Position numbers and translations under genes: made by a program
Notes under the pieces: model-generated
What the model was told of the DNA's origin: nothing
The model's input: the letters and a program-made list of their open reading frames with translations, nothing else
The model's database searches: none
Assembly (NCBI GenBank): GCA_963933975.1
Contig: CAWVWE010000004.1
Span: 35,045 to 99,044 of the forward strand
DNA length: 64,000 bases
Direction of reading: 5' to 3'
From: UBA10364 sp905182675
GTDB taxonomy: Bacteria > Bacteroidota > Bacteroidia > Flavobacteriales > Schleiferiaceae
Part shown: positions 8,050 to 17,579 of the stretch, piece after piece
Layout of the letters: each line of letters starts with the position of its first letter
How positions within the stretch are numbered: the first letter of the stretch is position 1

Positions 8050-8829
8050 ATGATGGAACATGTAATCGTAGAGATTAACGAAGGGATTGCGCTGGTAATG
8101 ATCAACAGACCAAAGCAACTAAACGCATTGAACAAACAAACGCTAGAGGAGATTGCTGTCGCGTTTGAAGCCTTTCGCGATAACAATGACGTAAAGGTGG
8201 TGATACTTACAGGCTCTGGTGAGAAAGCTTTTGTTGCGGGCGCGGACATAAAGGAGTTTGTAGACTTCAACGGAGAGCAGGGAACAGAATTAGCAAAGAC
8301 GGGCCATATGACGGTTTTTAATATCATAGAAGAGTTCCCTAAACCAGTTATTGCTGCGGTTAACGGATTTGCACTAGGTGGCGGATTAGAGTTGGCGATG
8401 TCTGCTCACGTTAGAATTGCTTCTACGAACGCGAGAATGGGACTCCCGGAGACATCATTGGGACTAATTCCGGGATATGGAGGAACACAACGTTTACCAC
8501 AGTTAATAGGCAAGGGTCGCGCATTTGAAATGTTGTTCAGCGCTAAAATGATTGACGCTGAAACGGCGCTGAATTATGGTTTGGTAAACCATGTTGTTGC
8601 TCAGGAAGTGCTTTTGGAAACAGCACAAAAGATGGCGTCGTCATTTATGAAAAACAGCATCGTAGCAATGGGTCTCGCTATAGAAGCCGTAAACGCTGGG
8701 ATGCTAGAAGGTGCGATAGGATATGATGTGGAGGTGCAAGCTTTTGGCGATTGCTTCGAGACTGAAGACTTCAAGGAAGGCACAACAGCCTTTCTAGAGA
8801 AACGTAAGCCGACCTTCCCAGGAGCATAA
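8050..8829 (+). CDS. enoyl-CoA hydratase (crotonase family)
   Basis: This 259-residue protein adds water to 2-enoyl-CoA in fatty-acid or related acyl-CoA breakdown. Both acidic catalytic residues are visible: E114 in GGGLELAM and E134 in LPETSLGLIPGYGGTQ, 20 residues apart as in rat crotonase (E144/E164). The oxyanion-hole stretch AGADIKEF is present. The first two codons are both ATG and either may start. It follows the kinase after four bases and overlaps the next gene by one base. The substrate cannot be deduced. Confidence 0.93.
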   Translation: MMEHVIVEINEGIALVMINRPKQLNALNKQTLEEIAVAFEAFRDNNDVKVVILTGSGEKAFVAGADIKEFVDFNGEQGTELAKTGHMTVFNIIEEFPKPVIAAVNGFALGGGLELAMSAHVRIASTNARMGLPETSLGLIPGYGGTQRLPQLIGKGRAFEMLFSAKMIDAETALNYGLVNHVVAQEVLLETAQKMASSFMKNSIVAMGLAIEAVNAGMLEGAIGYDVEVQAFGDCFETEDFKEGTTAFLEKRKPTFPGA

Positions 8830-9488
8830 TGAGACAGCACTGGATCTCTACTGAGCAGGAACAACGGATGGACGTGTTGGGAGAGCTTAAGCCTTCTACC
8901 AAGCATATATGGATAGGCCTTCATGGCTATGGCCAATTAGTAGAGTTCTTTCAACGGCCTTTCAGGGATTTAGCAACAGAAGACAGGGTTTTTGTTTTCC
9001 CACAGGCCCCGCATAAATTTTATATTAACGGTGTGTCAGGACGCGTTGGAGCATCTTGGATGACCAAGGATGAGCGCTTGAAAGACATAGATAATCAAAA
9101 AAAATACCTGACAACTGTAATCAACTGGGCGCATGCAAAAGCACCATCTACACCTATTCATGTTTTAGCATTTAGCCAAGGAGTCGCAACTATTATGCGG
9201 TTTTTAGGGCACTCTCCTGCGCGGATAAGTACGTTACTAGCCTGGGCAGGAAGTTGGCCGTCGGACGCTTCGGAAGAGAACATTAAAGCCCTTTCCAAAA
9301 TCAATTTCCAAGGCTGGTTTGGAGACGAGGATGAGTTTATAAGCAGGCAGAAGCAAATAGAAATCCAAGCACATTACAAGGACAAGTTTGAATTAGACTT
9401 AGCTGTTTCGCTTTATAAAGGTGGACATAAGTTTGACAAGGTCATTTTAAAATCAGAGATTGAACGTCTCGAACAAACAACCCTCTAG
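8829..9488 (+). CDS. alpha/beta-hydrolase (carboxylesterase/phospholipase-like)
   Basis: This 219-residue protein has the small carboxylesterase fold: GLHGYGQ near residue 32 (oxyanion hole), the nucleophile S116 in LAFSQGVATIM, an acid in WFGDEDEF near residue 163 and the catalytic His in GGHKFD near residue 200. There is no signal peptide, so it acts in the cytoplasm. Its ATG overlaps the crotonase stop by one base. It may be an acyl-CoA or acyl-protein thioesterase-like enzyme, but substrate specificity is not visible. Confidence 0.85.
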   Translation: MRQHWISTEQEQRMDVLGELKPSTKHIWIGLHGYGQLVEFFQRPFRDLATEDRVFVFPQAPHKFYINGVSGRVGASWMTKDERLKDIDNQKKYLTTVINWAHAKAPSTPIHVLAFSQGVATIMRFLGHSPARISTLLAWAGSWPSDASEENIKALSKINFQGWFGDEDEFISRQKQIEIQAHYKDKFELDLAVSLYKGGHKFDKVILKSEIERLEQTTL

Positions 9489-9491
9489 CAC

Positions 9492-10748
9492 ATGGAACAC
9501 GAAATATATCCTTGGATCACTAATGACGCGACCCTTTTTGGCATTTTAGCGGCGTTATTAGGTGGCATATTCTACACATCTAAAAGTAATCACAGGCTTT
9601 GGAAAAAGTTCTATTCGATCATTCCTGCCCTGTTGCTGTGTTATTTTTTGCCCTCGCTGTTAACCACGTTCGAGATTATTGACCCTAAGCAAAGCAGGCT
9701 TTATTTTATGGCATCGCGCTATCTACTGCCTGCAGCATTGATTCTTTTAACACTGAGCATAGACTTTAAGGAGGTTGTTAAGTTGGGGCCAAAGGCATTG
9801 ATCATGTTCTTTACAGGAACCGTAGGTGTGATTATAGGTGGCCCGCTTAGTATTTTGTTTTTCAGTGCTGTGGCGCCAGACATCGTTGGAGCTAATCCTG
9901 AAGAAATATGGCGAGGAATGACCACTATTGCTGGTTCTTGGATTGGTGGTGGCGCAAACCAGGCGGCGATGAAGGAAGTATTCGAGGTTAGCGAAGATAT
10001 TTTTAGCGCCATGGTAACGGTGGACGTGCTGGTAGCGGAACTGTGGATGGCGTTTCTTCTCATTGGTGTTGCGAGATCTAAGGATATTGATAAAATATTT
10101 AAGGCAGACGCAAGCTCAGTAGAATCGTTGCAAAACAAAATGGAGGCCTATACGAATAGCATCTCTAAAATACCAACGTTTAACGACCTCATATATATTC
10201 TTGCGCTTGGTTTTGGCGCAACTGGACTTGCTCATTTAGGGAGTGATTTGATTGCCCCTTTTATCGGGGAGCACTATCCGGGATTGGCTAAATTCAGCTT
10301 GACGTCAGGTTTCTTTTGGCTCGTGGTTATCGCGACTACGCTGGGTATTCTACTGAGCTTTACGAAAGCTAGAAACCTGGAAGGTGCAGGCGCATCTAAG
10401 GTAGGGTCTGTGTTTATTTATATTCTTGTCGCTACGATTGGGATGAGCATGAATGTCATGGAGGTCTTTCACAATCCAGGTCTTTTTGCAGTAGGACTGG
10501 TATGGATGATGATTCATATTGGGCTTATGGTTATTGTTGCTAAAATGATTAAGGCGCCGTATTTTTTCCTTGCGGTAGGTTCAAAGGCAAACATTGGCGG
10601 AGCAGCGAGCGCTCCAGTTGTTGCCGCGGCGTTCCATCCAGCGTTAGCTCCAGTAGGAGTGTTGTTAGCGGTTTTAGGCTATGCACTTGGAACTTACGGG
10701 GCGTACATTTGTGGACTCTTAATGCAAGGCGCGGCTGGTGCGTACTAG
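9492..10748 (+). CDS. DUF819 family integral membrane protein
   Basis: This 418-residue protein has about ten to twelve membrane helices and the family-typical motif GSWIGGGANQAAMKE at about residue 150, with a matching Gly/Ala-rich segment GSKANIGGAASAPVVAA near residue 365. The two halves look like inverted repeats of a secondary transporter. DUF819 (YjcL) proteins have no firmly known substrate. It starts three bases after the hydrolase stop and is the last large gene of this run. Its final codons overlap a possible small gene. Confidence 0.87.
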   Translation: MEHEIYPWITNDATLFGILAALLGGIFYTSKSNHRLWKKFYSIIPALLLCYFLPSLLTTFEIIDPKQSRLYFMASRYLLPAALILLTLSIDFKEVVKLGPKALIMFFTGTVGVIIGGPLSILFFSAVAPDIVGANPEEIWRGMTTIAGSWIGGGANQAAMKEVFEVSEDIFSAMVTVDVLVAELWMAFLLIGVARSKDIDKIFKADASSVESLQNKMEAYTNSISKIPTFNDLIYILALGFGATGLAHLGSDLIAPFIGEHYPGLAKFSLTSGFFWLVVIATTLGILLSFTKARNLEGAGASKVGSVFIYILVATIGMSMNVMEVFHNPGLFAVGLVWMMIHIGLMVIVAKMIKAPYFFLAVGSKANIGGAASAPVVAAAFHPALAPVGVLLAVLGYALGTYGAYICGLLMQGAAGAY

Positions 10749-10899
10749 GGAATTACATATTCATAACGGCTTTGTCTTTGAGCATCGCTTAAGGTTTTAT
10801 GTGTTTACGGCACTTGCTCTAGCTTGCGTAATATTTTCAGGACAATTATTAGCCTATGGTGACGACAAAAACAAGGTTAAGAAAGAAATGATAAGATGA
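10738..10899 (+). CDS. possible 53-residue single-pass membrane peptide
   Basis: A GTG at 10738 lies inside the last codons of the DUF819 gene. The frame runs 53 codons to a TGA that overlaps the ATG of the M28 peptidase (ATGA). It encodes a basic N-terminus, one hydrophobic helix (about residues 19-40, FYVFTALALACVIFSG) and a Lys-rich tail. Overlap at both ends and filling of the whole 147-base gap suggest a real coupled gene. No homologue is recognised and the frame could be open by chance. Confidence 0.42.
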   Translation: MRTRELHIHNGFVFEHRLRFYVFTALALACVIFSGQLLAYGDDKNKVKKEMIR

Positions 10900-12260
10900 A
10901 AAAAACAGTTTTAATATTTGGGCTATTGATGGCTAATGTCTTGGCAGCCCAAGAGATACCTCTTAATGCTAAAGAAGTAATCAAAAGTTTCTACACTGAA
11001 GCGCTGGGCGAGCAGCAAGGATACCAATGGCTACATCATTTGTGTACAGAAATCGGACCGCGGCCAAGCGGATCTGAAGCAGCTAATGAAGCGGCACGCT
11101 GGGCACAGCTCGAAATGCTCCAAGCTGGAGCAGACACGGCATGGCTGCAGCCCGTTGAGGTTCCTAAATGGCATAGAGGAGCTGAATGGTCGAAAGTGAT
11201 TTCCAAAGGGGTTACAACGGTTTTGCCAACGACAGCCTTAGGCGGATCTGTTCCAACACCGTTGGAAGGAATCCTAGCAGAGGTTGTTGAGGTAGACTCT
11301 TTTGAAGAGCTCGAAAGACTTGGAAGAGCCGGAATAGAGGGAAAAATAGTCTTCTACAACACGTACATGGACCACGCAATGATTAGCACATTCAACGCCT
11401 ATGGCGGCGCTGTTAAATATAGATGGGCTGGAGCTATGGAAGCTGTAAAACACGGCGCTGTGGCTACCGTAATGCGTTCTGTCACACTATTACGTGATGA
11501 CCTGCCTCATACAGGGGCGATGAGCTACGGTGACAGTGAACAGAAGATTCCAACGGCGGCTATTTCTTGGCAGGCAGCGGACAAATTAAGTCAAATGATT
11601 AGTTCAGACCCAACTGTTAAGCTGCACCTCTATCTTGATTGCGGCGTGCAAGGAACGGCTATAAACTATAATGTAGTTGCAGATTTTAAGGGAAGCGTCA
11701 AGCCAGATGAAATCATGTTGGTTGGCGGGCACATAGACTCATGGGACCTTGGGCAAGGCGCTCAAGACGATGGAGCTGGATGCGTGCATGCGATGCAGGT
11801 TCCGAGCTTGATGCGCCAAGTTGGCTATCAAAACAAAAGAACAATTAGAGTGGTCTTGTGGGCTAACGAAGAGTTTGGTCTTGACGGCGCGAAGGAATAC
11901 GCACGCTGGGCAAGGGAACAAGATGTTCACCATTGGGTAGCGATGGAAAGTGATGGTGGCGGAGATGTCCCTAGAGGTTTTGGAATAGGCGCGGACGAAG
12001 CACGCGTGAAAATGGTTAGAGGTTTTAAAGAGCTCCTGAGTCCCTATGGCATTAATGTGTTAGCGAAGGGGGGCGGTGGAGCGGACTTAGGCCCGCTGAG
12101 AGGGCATGATGATTTCTTCATAGGTTTTCGTCCAGAAAGTCAAAGATATTTCGATTTTCACCACAGCGCAAGAGACAACATTGACGCTATCCATCCCCGT
12201 AGTTTAGAAATGGGTGCTGCTTCGATGACTGCGCTGTACTACTTGCTGGACAATAATTAA
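10896..12260 (+). CDS. M28 family metallopeptidase, secreted (carboxypeptidase Q-like)
   Basis: This 454-residue protein has a signal peptide (about 1-19, VLAAQE) and so acts outside the inner membrane. It is an M28 aminopeptidase/carboxypeptidase with a two-zinc site: H279 and D281 in GGHIDSWDLG, D291/D292 in QDDGAG, the catalytic pair E325/E326 in NEEFGLDGA and a late His in DFHHSARDN. A PA-like domain is inserted at about residues 120-230. Length and motif order fit plasma-glutamate-carboxypeptidase-like proteins of Bacteroidota. It probably trims peptides in the periplasm. It is followed by an intrinsic terminator. Confidence 0.93.
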   Translation: MKKTVLIFGLLMANVLAAQEIPLNAKEVIKSFYTEALGEQQGYQWLHHLCTEIGPRPSGSEAANEAARWAQLEMLQAGADTAWLQPVEVPKWHRGAEWSKVISKGVTTVLPTTALGGSVPTPLEGILAEVVEVDSFEELERLGRAGIEGKIVFYNTYMDHAMISTFNAYGGAVKYRWAGAMEAVKHGAVATVMRSVTLLRDDLPHTGAMSYGDSEQKIPTAAISWQAADKLSQMISSDPTVKLHLYLDCGVQGTAINYNVVADFKGSVKPDEIMLVGGHIDSWDLGQGAQDDGAGCVHAMQVPSLMRQVGYQNKRTIRVVLWANEEFGLDGAKEYARWAREQDVHHWVAMESDGGGDVPRGFGIGADEARVKMVRGFKELLSPYGINVLAKGGGGADLGPLRGHDDFFIGFRPESQRYFDFHHSARDNIDAIHPRSLEMGAASMTALYYLLDNN

Positions 12261-12400
12261 CATGAATGAGTCAAATTAATATCACATAACATAATATCAC
12301 GCAATAGATCAGAGATAATCAATCGTGAGATAAGCGCGAGGGTAAGTAAGGATGTATATTTACCTCAACTTAAGAGTAGCTTAGGTTTATTGGTTTGGTT

Positions 12401-12428
12401 AAACCCCGTCCTCGGACGGGGTTTTTTT
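12401..12428 (+). terminator. intrinsic terminator after the M28 peptidase
   Basis: AAACCCCGTC and GACGGGGTTT close on a short CTCG loop and are followed by TTTT. It lies 140 bases after the peptidase stop and directly before the end of the convergent DUF5777 gene. The stretch from 12261 to 12400 shows no other signal. Confidence 0.85.
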
Positions 12429-12439
12429 ATGTCCAAAAA

Positions 12440-13312
12440 CTAATCACGTAACGTAAACACACGTGAAATATTGAATCCAAGAAACAGCCCGCCGTTCAAA
12501 GCGCTATAGCTGTTTCGTGACAGCCAATAAGGCGTGCTCATGCCTCTTGTATTAGAAAGGTGAAACTGGAAAACATGGCCCCCTGTCTCAATGTCAATCC
12601 CTACGCCGAACGGTACTGTAAAAACGCTTCCATCGCTATAAGACTTGTTGCTAATAAAAGAATACTCTCCTGTTAAAGCCATTCTTTTGGTGAGCTTATA
12701 TCGCGCTCCTAGAGTCGCGTTATAGGTTGAATTAGGATCTTCGACTGATGGCACCAGGTTCCAGTGAACGAGTGACGGGGAGAACAGGGTACTTAGTTTG
12801 GAATTCCACTTTCGCGTGAAAATTGCTTGGTGGTGGTAGGAAAGTCTGTCGGTGGTTAAGTGGTCAACACCATCCGTGTATCGAGCGCCCCTGTAGTTGA
12901 CAGAGGAAAGAAGGGTTAGGCTAACCGGCATTGGGTTCGGACCACTAGACTGTCGGAGTGTGCGTAGTTTAACAAAGGAGTCAACAACCTTAAAAACAGA
13001 CGAACGGCCTATGCCAACATTCAAGCGGTCCGTTATACCGTAGTCTAGTTGCATGCGAATTTGAGCATTGTCTAACCCTAGAAAGTTATACAAATAGTCC
13101 TCCCCAAAGCTTCCGAACCTATGAGCAATGACATATTGAAGCACCCCAGCGCCAGGCGTTTCGTTTGTGGCGGAGTTAACCAGCTGGGTCCCTTTAAAAG
13201 TTGCGAACGCATATTCCTTAGCTTGCTCCTCCTCGAACAGGTCGAAAACATCTTCCTGGGCAAAACCTAGTTGGGAAATCAATAGGCATAAGGTGATTAC
13301 TAAACACTTCAT
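12440..13312 (-). CDS. DUF5777 family outer-membrane beta-barrel protein
   Basis: This 290-residue protein has a signal peptide (about 1-18, SQLGFAQ), an acidic linker and a series of amphipathic strands of alternating residues to an aromatic-poor end. TFKGTQLVNSAT and YVIAHRFGS near the start fit DUF5777, a Bacteroidota outer-membrane family of unknown function. The ATG abuts the stop of the YceI gene with no gap, so it is last in a three-gene operon with YceI and a haem lipoprotein. Function is not known; the neighbours point to a respiratory or redox role. Confidence 0.82.
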   Translation of the reverse strand: MKCLVITLCLLISQLGFAQEDVFDLFEEEQAKEYAFATFKGTQLVNSATNETPGAGVLQYVIAHRFGSFGEDYLYNFLGLDNAQIRMQLDYGITDRLNVGIGRSSVFKVVDSFVKLRTLRQSSGPNPMPVSLTLLSSVNYRGARYTDGVDHLTTDRLSYHHQAIFTRKWNSKLSTLFSPSLVHWNLVPSVEDPNSTYNATLGARYKLTKRMALTGEYSFISNKSYSDGSVFTVPFGVGIDIETGGHVFQFHLSNTRGMSTPYWLSRNSYSALNGGLFLGFNISRVFTLRD

Positions 13313-13822
13313 CTAGGGTCTTTTTTTCATAACACAAAACACTGTTATGGTGGCATACGGATCAATCTTGTCAGAAACAGTTTTAGGAATAGAAACGTCG
13401 TACTCTGACAGATTTACTTTAAACGTGGTTTTAAATTCCATACCATCCTTAGTCTCCGCTAAGACAGCGGGTACTTGCACAGATTTTGTCACGCCATGCA
13501 TGGTGAGTTCACCTTGAGCAAAACCGTCAGTATAAAAGCCTTTAAAAGAAGCTTTTGGATATTTTACGCTTTCCACATAGTTCTCGTTGAAATGCTCTTG
13601 CATTAAGGCACGTTTAAAATTAAACGAGGTCATGAGCACCTGAACGCCAATCTTCCCTGTGGCAGCGTCATAAACAGCCGTTGCGCTTTTTGTTTCCGCC
13701 ATAATATCCTCGAGTGGTGAACCTGCGTCAAAAGAGAGGCTTCCTTCTCGAGTCAAGAATTGTTGCGCGGAAACAGCAGTGCTTAAAAGGAGACTTATAA
13801 AAAGTAAGTGAAAGAACTTCAT
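13313..13822 (-). CDS. YceI family secreted lipid-binding protein
   Basis: This 169-residue protein has a signal peptide (about 1-19, TAVSAQQ) and the YceI lipocalin-like barrel. Family marks are FKRALMQEHFNENYVESVKYP (the FDSAMMHEHFRSE region), KGFYTDGFAQGELTMHGVTK and the final DVSIPKTVSDKI. YceI proteins bind isoprenoid or lipid molecules in the periplasm. It lies 11 bases after the haem lipoprotein and abuts the DUF5777 gene. Confidence 0.9.
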   Translation of the reverse strand: MKFFHLLFISLLLSTAVSAQQFLTREGSLSFDAGSPLEDIMAETKSATAVYDAATGKIGVQVLMTSFNFKRALMQEHFNENYVESVKYPKASFKGFYTDGFAQGELTMHGVTKSVQVPAVLAETKDGMEFKTTFKVNLSEYDVSIPKTVSDKIDPYATITVFCVMKKRP

Positions 13823-13833
13823 AACAGAATGAT

Positions 13834-14199
13834 TTAGTTATTTGGTGCACCTTCAGAAATCCAAGCGCGTAGCTTGGACTGGTCGCAAAGTGACAGAGGA
13901 CCACTTGGAGGCATAAGCAGCGGGTCTCCTAAAGGGAGTTCTACTCTATTCATAAAGGTATTAAGCACGGCCCAGGCGCTTGCGTTTGAATGCCCCTCTA
14001 GGTTGACCCCTGCGATTGGATCATTGTCGTTATGACAAATCACGCAGTTTTGGGTAAGTATCTCGCTGATGTCCTGGCTAAAAGTAACTGCAGAGGTGTC
14101 ACAAGGCGCTGTCACACCACCGTATAGGTCTTGTGTGTTATTGTAGGTGCAGCCAGTTGCCATCGCTAATACAGTACAAATGAGTAAAAACTTTATCAT
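13834..14199 (-). CDS. c-type haem lipoprotein
   Basis: The protein is read from the ATG at 14199 (121 residues), because it then begins with a lipoprotein signal, MIKFLLICTVLAMATGC, lipidated at C17. The longer frame adds 18 residues with no signal. One haem site is visible, CVICH at about residues 52-56, after FSQDISEILTQN, and LMPPSGPLSLCD supplies a possible axial Met. This fits small Bacteroidota cytochromes of the Planctomycete-type CxxCH class. It leads the operon with YceI and DUF5777, which suggests the three work together at the periplasm or outer membrane. Confidence 0.82.
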   Translation of the reverse strand: MIKFLLICTVLAMATGCTYNNTQDLYGGVTAPCDTSAVTFSQDISEILTQNCVICHNDNDPIAGVNLEGHSNASAWAVLNTFMNRVELPLGDPLLMPPSGPLSLCDQSKLRAWISEGAPNN

Positions 14200-14409
14200 G
14201 GAATAAGTGTCATTTGAGAAAACTCCTCCTATCGTGAGACCGAGTCTTGTCATCTCTCTTTAAAAATTAAATATAGCACCTTCTTCTAACAACTGGTCGC
14301 CATAATAATAACAAGATTTTATGGAGCAATTTTGATGAGAATCAACAGGAAAGAATACTAATTATTTAAAAGTAGTAATAGCCATCCGATTAGCGAGTCT
14401 ATAGCCACC

Positions 14410-17400
14410 CTATAAGTAGAGCAATTCACCGGTCACGTTTTCAAAGGTAGAAGTCAACACATCTACATATTCCTGAAGTTGCTCGTCATGTTTGTCATTA
14501 GGAAGTCCCGTTTTATAATCAATAACTGTTGTTTTTTGCGGAGTATGAAAGATAAGATCGGGTCTTAGGGTGATGTCTTTGCTGATAATACTTCGCTCCA
14601 TATAAACAATAGTATCCTTGGAGTTTAAGCCGCTTAACCCCGGTTTAACATCCATTTCCGCAAGAACGTTTCGTGCTCTGTCTTGAAGATTTTTGGAAAA
14701 CTCACCAGATCTATATAATCGCATAATCGCAGTTTCTCGCATTGCCTCAGGCAGTTGTAAAATTCGATGTAATGCAGTTCCCCACTTTTTTGCGTCTGTT
14801 CCGCCTTCCTGCCATTTTTCAGGTGCTGTGTTCGCCATTCTAAGATGTGCAGGGCTAAACAGGGCCAAAGGACCTTGCATTGGCACAGGCGTATGGTCGT
14901 TTAGTCGTTCTTGTATTGGCGCTGTTTTTCCCGTGCGCCAATCGTCAGTATTTAAACCTATATACTCCACAAGCTGTTTTCCAAACTCCCCTAGCTTATC
15001 ACCGTTCAGGAAAACATGAAGCCCACTAACGGGCCTTGTCATAGCAACATATACCATGTTCATCCAGTCGAAGTAAGATTGATTGTCTATATGATCTGCT
15101 AATTCCGGATCGAATAGCTCCTGGGTATTCTTAGATTTTGAGACCGGCATTCTTGGTAATTCGTCGTGAAGGGGGAACGGGATCCAATGGTCATTATCAT
15201 CAGACTTTAAATTGACTTCAAACGGCAAGATCACATGCTCAAACTCTAACCCTTTGCTCTTATGTATAGTCATGATTCTAACTGCGGGACGGTCTTGAGG
15301 TACAGGTACGTTTCTTTTTGCCGATTCATCAGCCCACCAACCTGGTAGTGTTGCGAAAGTGCCATCAGTGCACTGAAAAGTATAGATCAAGTCTAGCGCA
15401 GCGTCTACCATTGCGTTAGGAACACTTAGCATATCGAAAGCATCAAAAACGCGCACTGCAAATGAAAACAAACTTTCAGAGCCCTGAAGTAAAGTTGCTG
15501 ACTTTGGGAATGTCTTTACTAATGCTGATATACCAAAGTGGGCAACCGCTTTTTCAAAAACAAACGCCTCTGTCGCGGGGTCTAATTTATCAAGCTTTCC
15601 TAGCGCATAAGCCAGGTCGAATCGGGCGGTTTTGTCGGAAGGATTGAGAAACAATTTTGCTGTAGATACAAGTACGGCGCTTTCATGTGCGTTACTCAAG
15701 AGCAGGCTGTCTGCACTTAACACGGGTATACTTTGCTGTGTTAGATAATTGGCCAATTTCTTTCCGTGTGCATTTCCCCTGACTAAGATGGCAATATCTG
15801 AGTACGAGTTCCCCTGGTTCTTAAGCTCCGTTATTCGCTCCAATGTTTTTTTACAAACCAGTACCCCAAACTCTTCTGCGGAGGGCGCCATTCCTTCCGT
15901 TTGCCGATAGAGGTTCACGCGAACCTCACCGAGATCGTCGCTGACCCTTGGCTGCTGCTCTAAGCTATTACCTACATAAACATCACGATGTTGTGCACTC
16001 GTTAAGCTCGAAGAGAGGTGCGGGAAGAATCCGTTATTAAATGTGACAATAGCACCATGAGTGCGGAAATTATTTTCCAGTTGTATGGTTTCGCGCTTGT
16101 AGAGCTGGTGACCATGAGGGAGTTGCTCGAAACGGTTTGACAGGTGTGAGTCTTGGGCTAACGACATGAACTGCTCCGCTTTTCCGCCGCGCCATCTATA
16201 AATACTTTGTTTTGCATCACCCACAATGAGCGCTGTGTTGTTGTTTTCGTCTTTAGTGAGGGTGTGTTCTATCAGGGGATGAATGTTCTCGAACTGTATG
16301 GTTGAAGTATCTTGAAATTCGTCAATATAAAAGTGCCAAAATTTTTCACCCAATCGGGCATAAATAAAGGCGGTCGGTTCACGCTGCAACTCCTCTGAAA
16401 TAAGCTTGTTGAAAGCACTCAGCGGCATGGTGTTTTGATTTTTTTGAATCTCATCAAATTTGTCAAGAAGCGCTCTAGTTGCCGCCAATTGTTGAAGCTT
16501 CGCCGTTGCCTGCTTGAGCAACATAAGATTCTGTTTTTCCTGCCCTTGAAACGCTTGTGCTTTTTCTTTGAACGCACTCCACCTAGACTCATCACCCTGC
16601 TTTACGCGTGATTTCCAAACAAACGCTCCAGCATTCATGTCGTGACGCTTAAGGTTTTGCCACTGTTTCAGCAGGTGGGTTTCAACATCCTTAAAGCGTG
16701 TCATAGTACTAGCGTTGTAGCCTTCTTCTTTAACAATAGTGCGCGCTTCCTGTGAAAGTGTTTTAGCCTGGGCACAAAGGCTTTTTATTTTTTGATTTAA
16801 CTCCTGCTCTATTTCGAGCATGCGTGATGGTTCAGGGAGGGTTTTTAAGTGTACCCAAGTGTCTTCATTAAAACTGTTTTTTCCTTCTTTTTTTAAGGTG
16901 TGATCTGGATTGTGGTTTTGGTCACGATTCATGCGCTCTTGAACCAACGCCACCAAAGTATCACGCAGTTGAGGGTGCTCTCCTAAACTACTGTAAAGAA
17001 GGTCCAGTGCTTCTGTGACCATGGCGTCTAGGTCCAGCCTGACCTCAAAGTTATCATCAAGGTTGAGGTCTTTGGTAAAGGTGCGTACCAGTCGGTGGGT
17101 GAATTGATCAATAGTGCCAACGTTAAGCGTGCTGTAATTATGAAGCAAGTGCTTAGACGCAGCTTTTGCACGTCTTTGAAGCTCGTCGGAAGAAAGCTCT
17201 AACGCTTTCCAAATAGGCTGAAAAAACTCATTTTGTTCTGGCAGATCTTGTACACTAAAATCCAGTAACTGCTCCAGTAAACGCGCTTTCATTTCTTCTG
17301 CCGCGTTGTTTGTAAAAGTAATAGCCAATACTTTTTGATAGGCATTGGGCATGTCTTTTGGGCGTAAAGCATTCAGTAAAATATGCTGAACTAACGAGTA

Positions 17401-17496
17401 GGTCTTGCCAGAACCAGCAGAGGCGTTTAGCACGATGAATGGTGACTTGGCCAGAAGAGGAGAGGTTGCAGATGAGGAGCTCATAGAAAGTGCCAA
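14410..17496 (-). CDS. AddA/RecB-like UvrD helicase with PD-(D/E)xK nuclease domain
   Basis: This 1028-residue protein is a superfamily 1 helicase for double-strand break repair. Walker A is ASAGSGKT at residues 25-32. Further helicase motifs are TFTNNAAEEMK, DEFQDTS, GDAKQSIYRWRGG, ENNFRTH and MTIHKSKGLEF. The end carries the RecB-type nuclease motif VIDYKTG (D993, K995) with QLQEYVDVL. This matches AddA or the Bacteroidota RecB-like protein. The usual partner AddB/RecC is not adjacent. Met1 or Met5 may start; the gene diverges from sodA. Confidence 0.93.
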   Translation of the reverse strand: MALSMSSSSATSPLLAKSPFIVLNASAGSGKTYSLVQHILLNALRPKDMPNAYQKVLAITFTNNAAEEMKARLLEQLLDFSVQDLPEQNEFFQPIWKALELSSDELQRRAKAASKHLLHNYSTLNVGTIDQFTHRLVRTFTKDLNLDDNFEVRLDLDAMVTEALDLLYSSLGEHPQLRDTLVALVQERMNRDQNHNPDHTLKKEGKNSFNEDTWVHLKTLPEPSRMLEIEQELNQKIKSLCAQAKTLSQEARTIVKEEGYNASTMTRFKDVETHLLKQWQNLKRHDMNAGAFVWKSRVKQGDESRWSAFKEKAQAFQGQEKQNLMLLKQATAKLQQLAATRALLDKFDEIQKNQNTMPLSAFNKLISEELQREPTAFIYARLGEKFWHFYIDEFQDTSTIQFENIHPLIEHTLTKDENNNTALIVGDAKQSIYRWRGGKAEQFMSLAQDSHLSNRFEQLPHGHQLYKRETIQLENNFRTHGAIVTFNNGFFPHLSSSLTSAQHRDVYVGNSLEQQPRVSDDLGEVRVNLYRQTEGMAPSAEEFGVLVCKKTLERITELKNQGNSYSDIAILVRGNAHGKKLANYLTQQSIPVLSADSLLLSNAHESAVLVSTAKLFLNPSDKTARFDLAYALGKLDKLDPATEAFVFEKAVAHFGISALVKTFPKSATLLQGSESLFSFAVRVFDAFDMLSVPNAMVDAALDLIYTFQCTDGTFATLPGWWADESAKRNVPVPQDRPAVRIMTIHKSKGLEFEHVILPFEVNLKSDDNDHWIPFPLHDELPRMPVSKSKNTQELFDPELADHIDNQSYFDWMNMVYVAMTRPVSGLHVFLNGDKLGEFGKQLVEYIGLNTDDWRTGKTAPIQERLNDHTPVPMQGPLALFSPAHLRMANTAPEKWQEGGTDAKKWGTALHRILQLPEAMRETAIMRLYRSGEFSKNLQDRARNVLAEMDVKPGLSGLNSKDTIVYMERSIISKDITLRPDLIFHTPQKTTVIDYKTGLPNDKHDEQLQEYVDVLTSTFENVTGELLYL

Positions 17497-17579
17497 TGTG
17501 GATATAAGGGGAAGTTAAAACCTTCAAGGGGAATTTGCGTTAACTTTATACTAGAATTAATAAGAAAACACAACTGATT

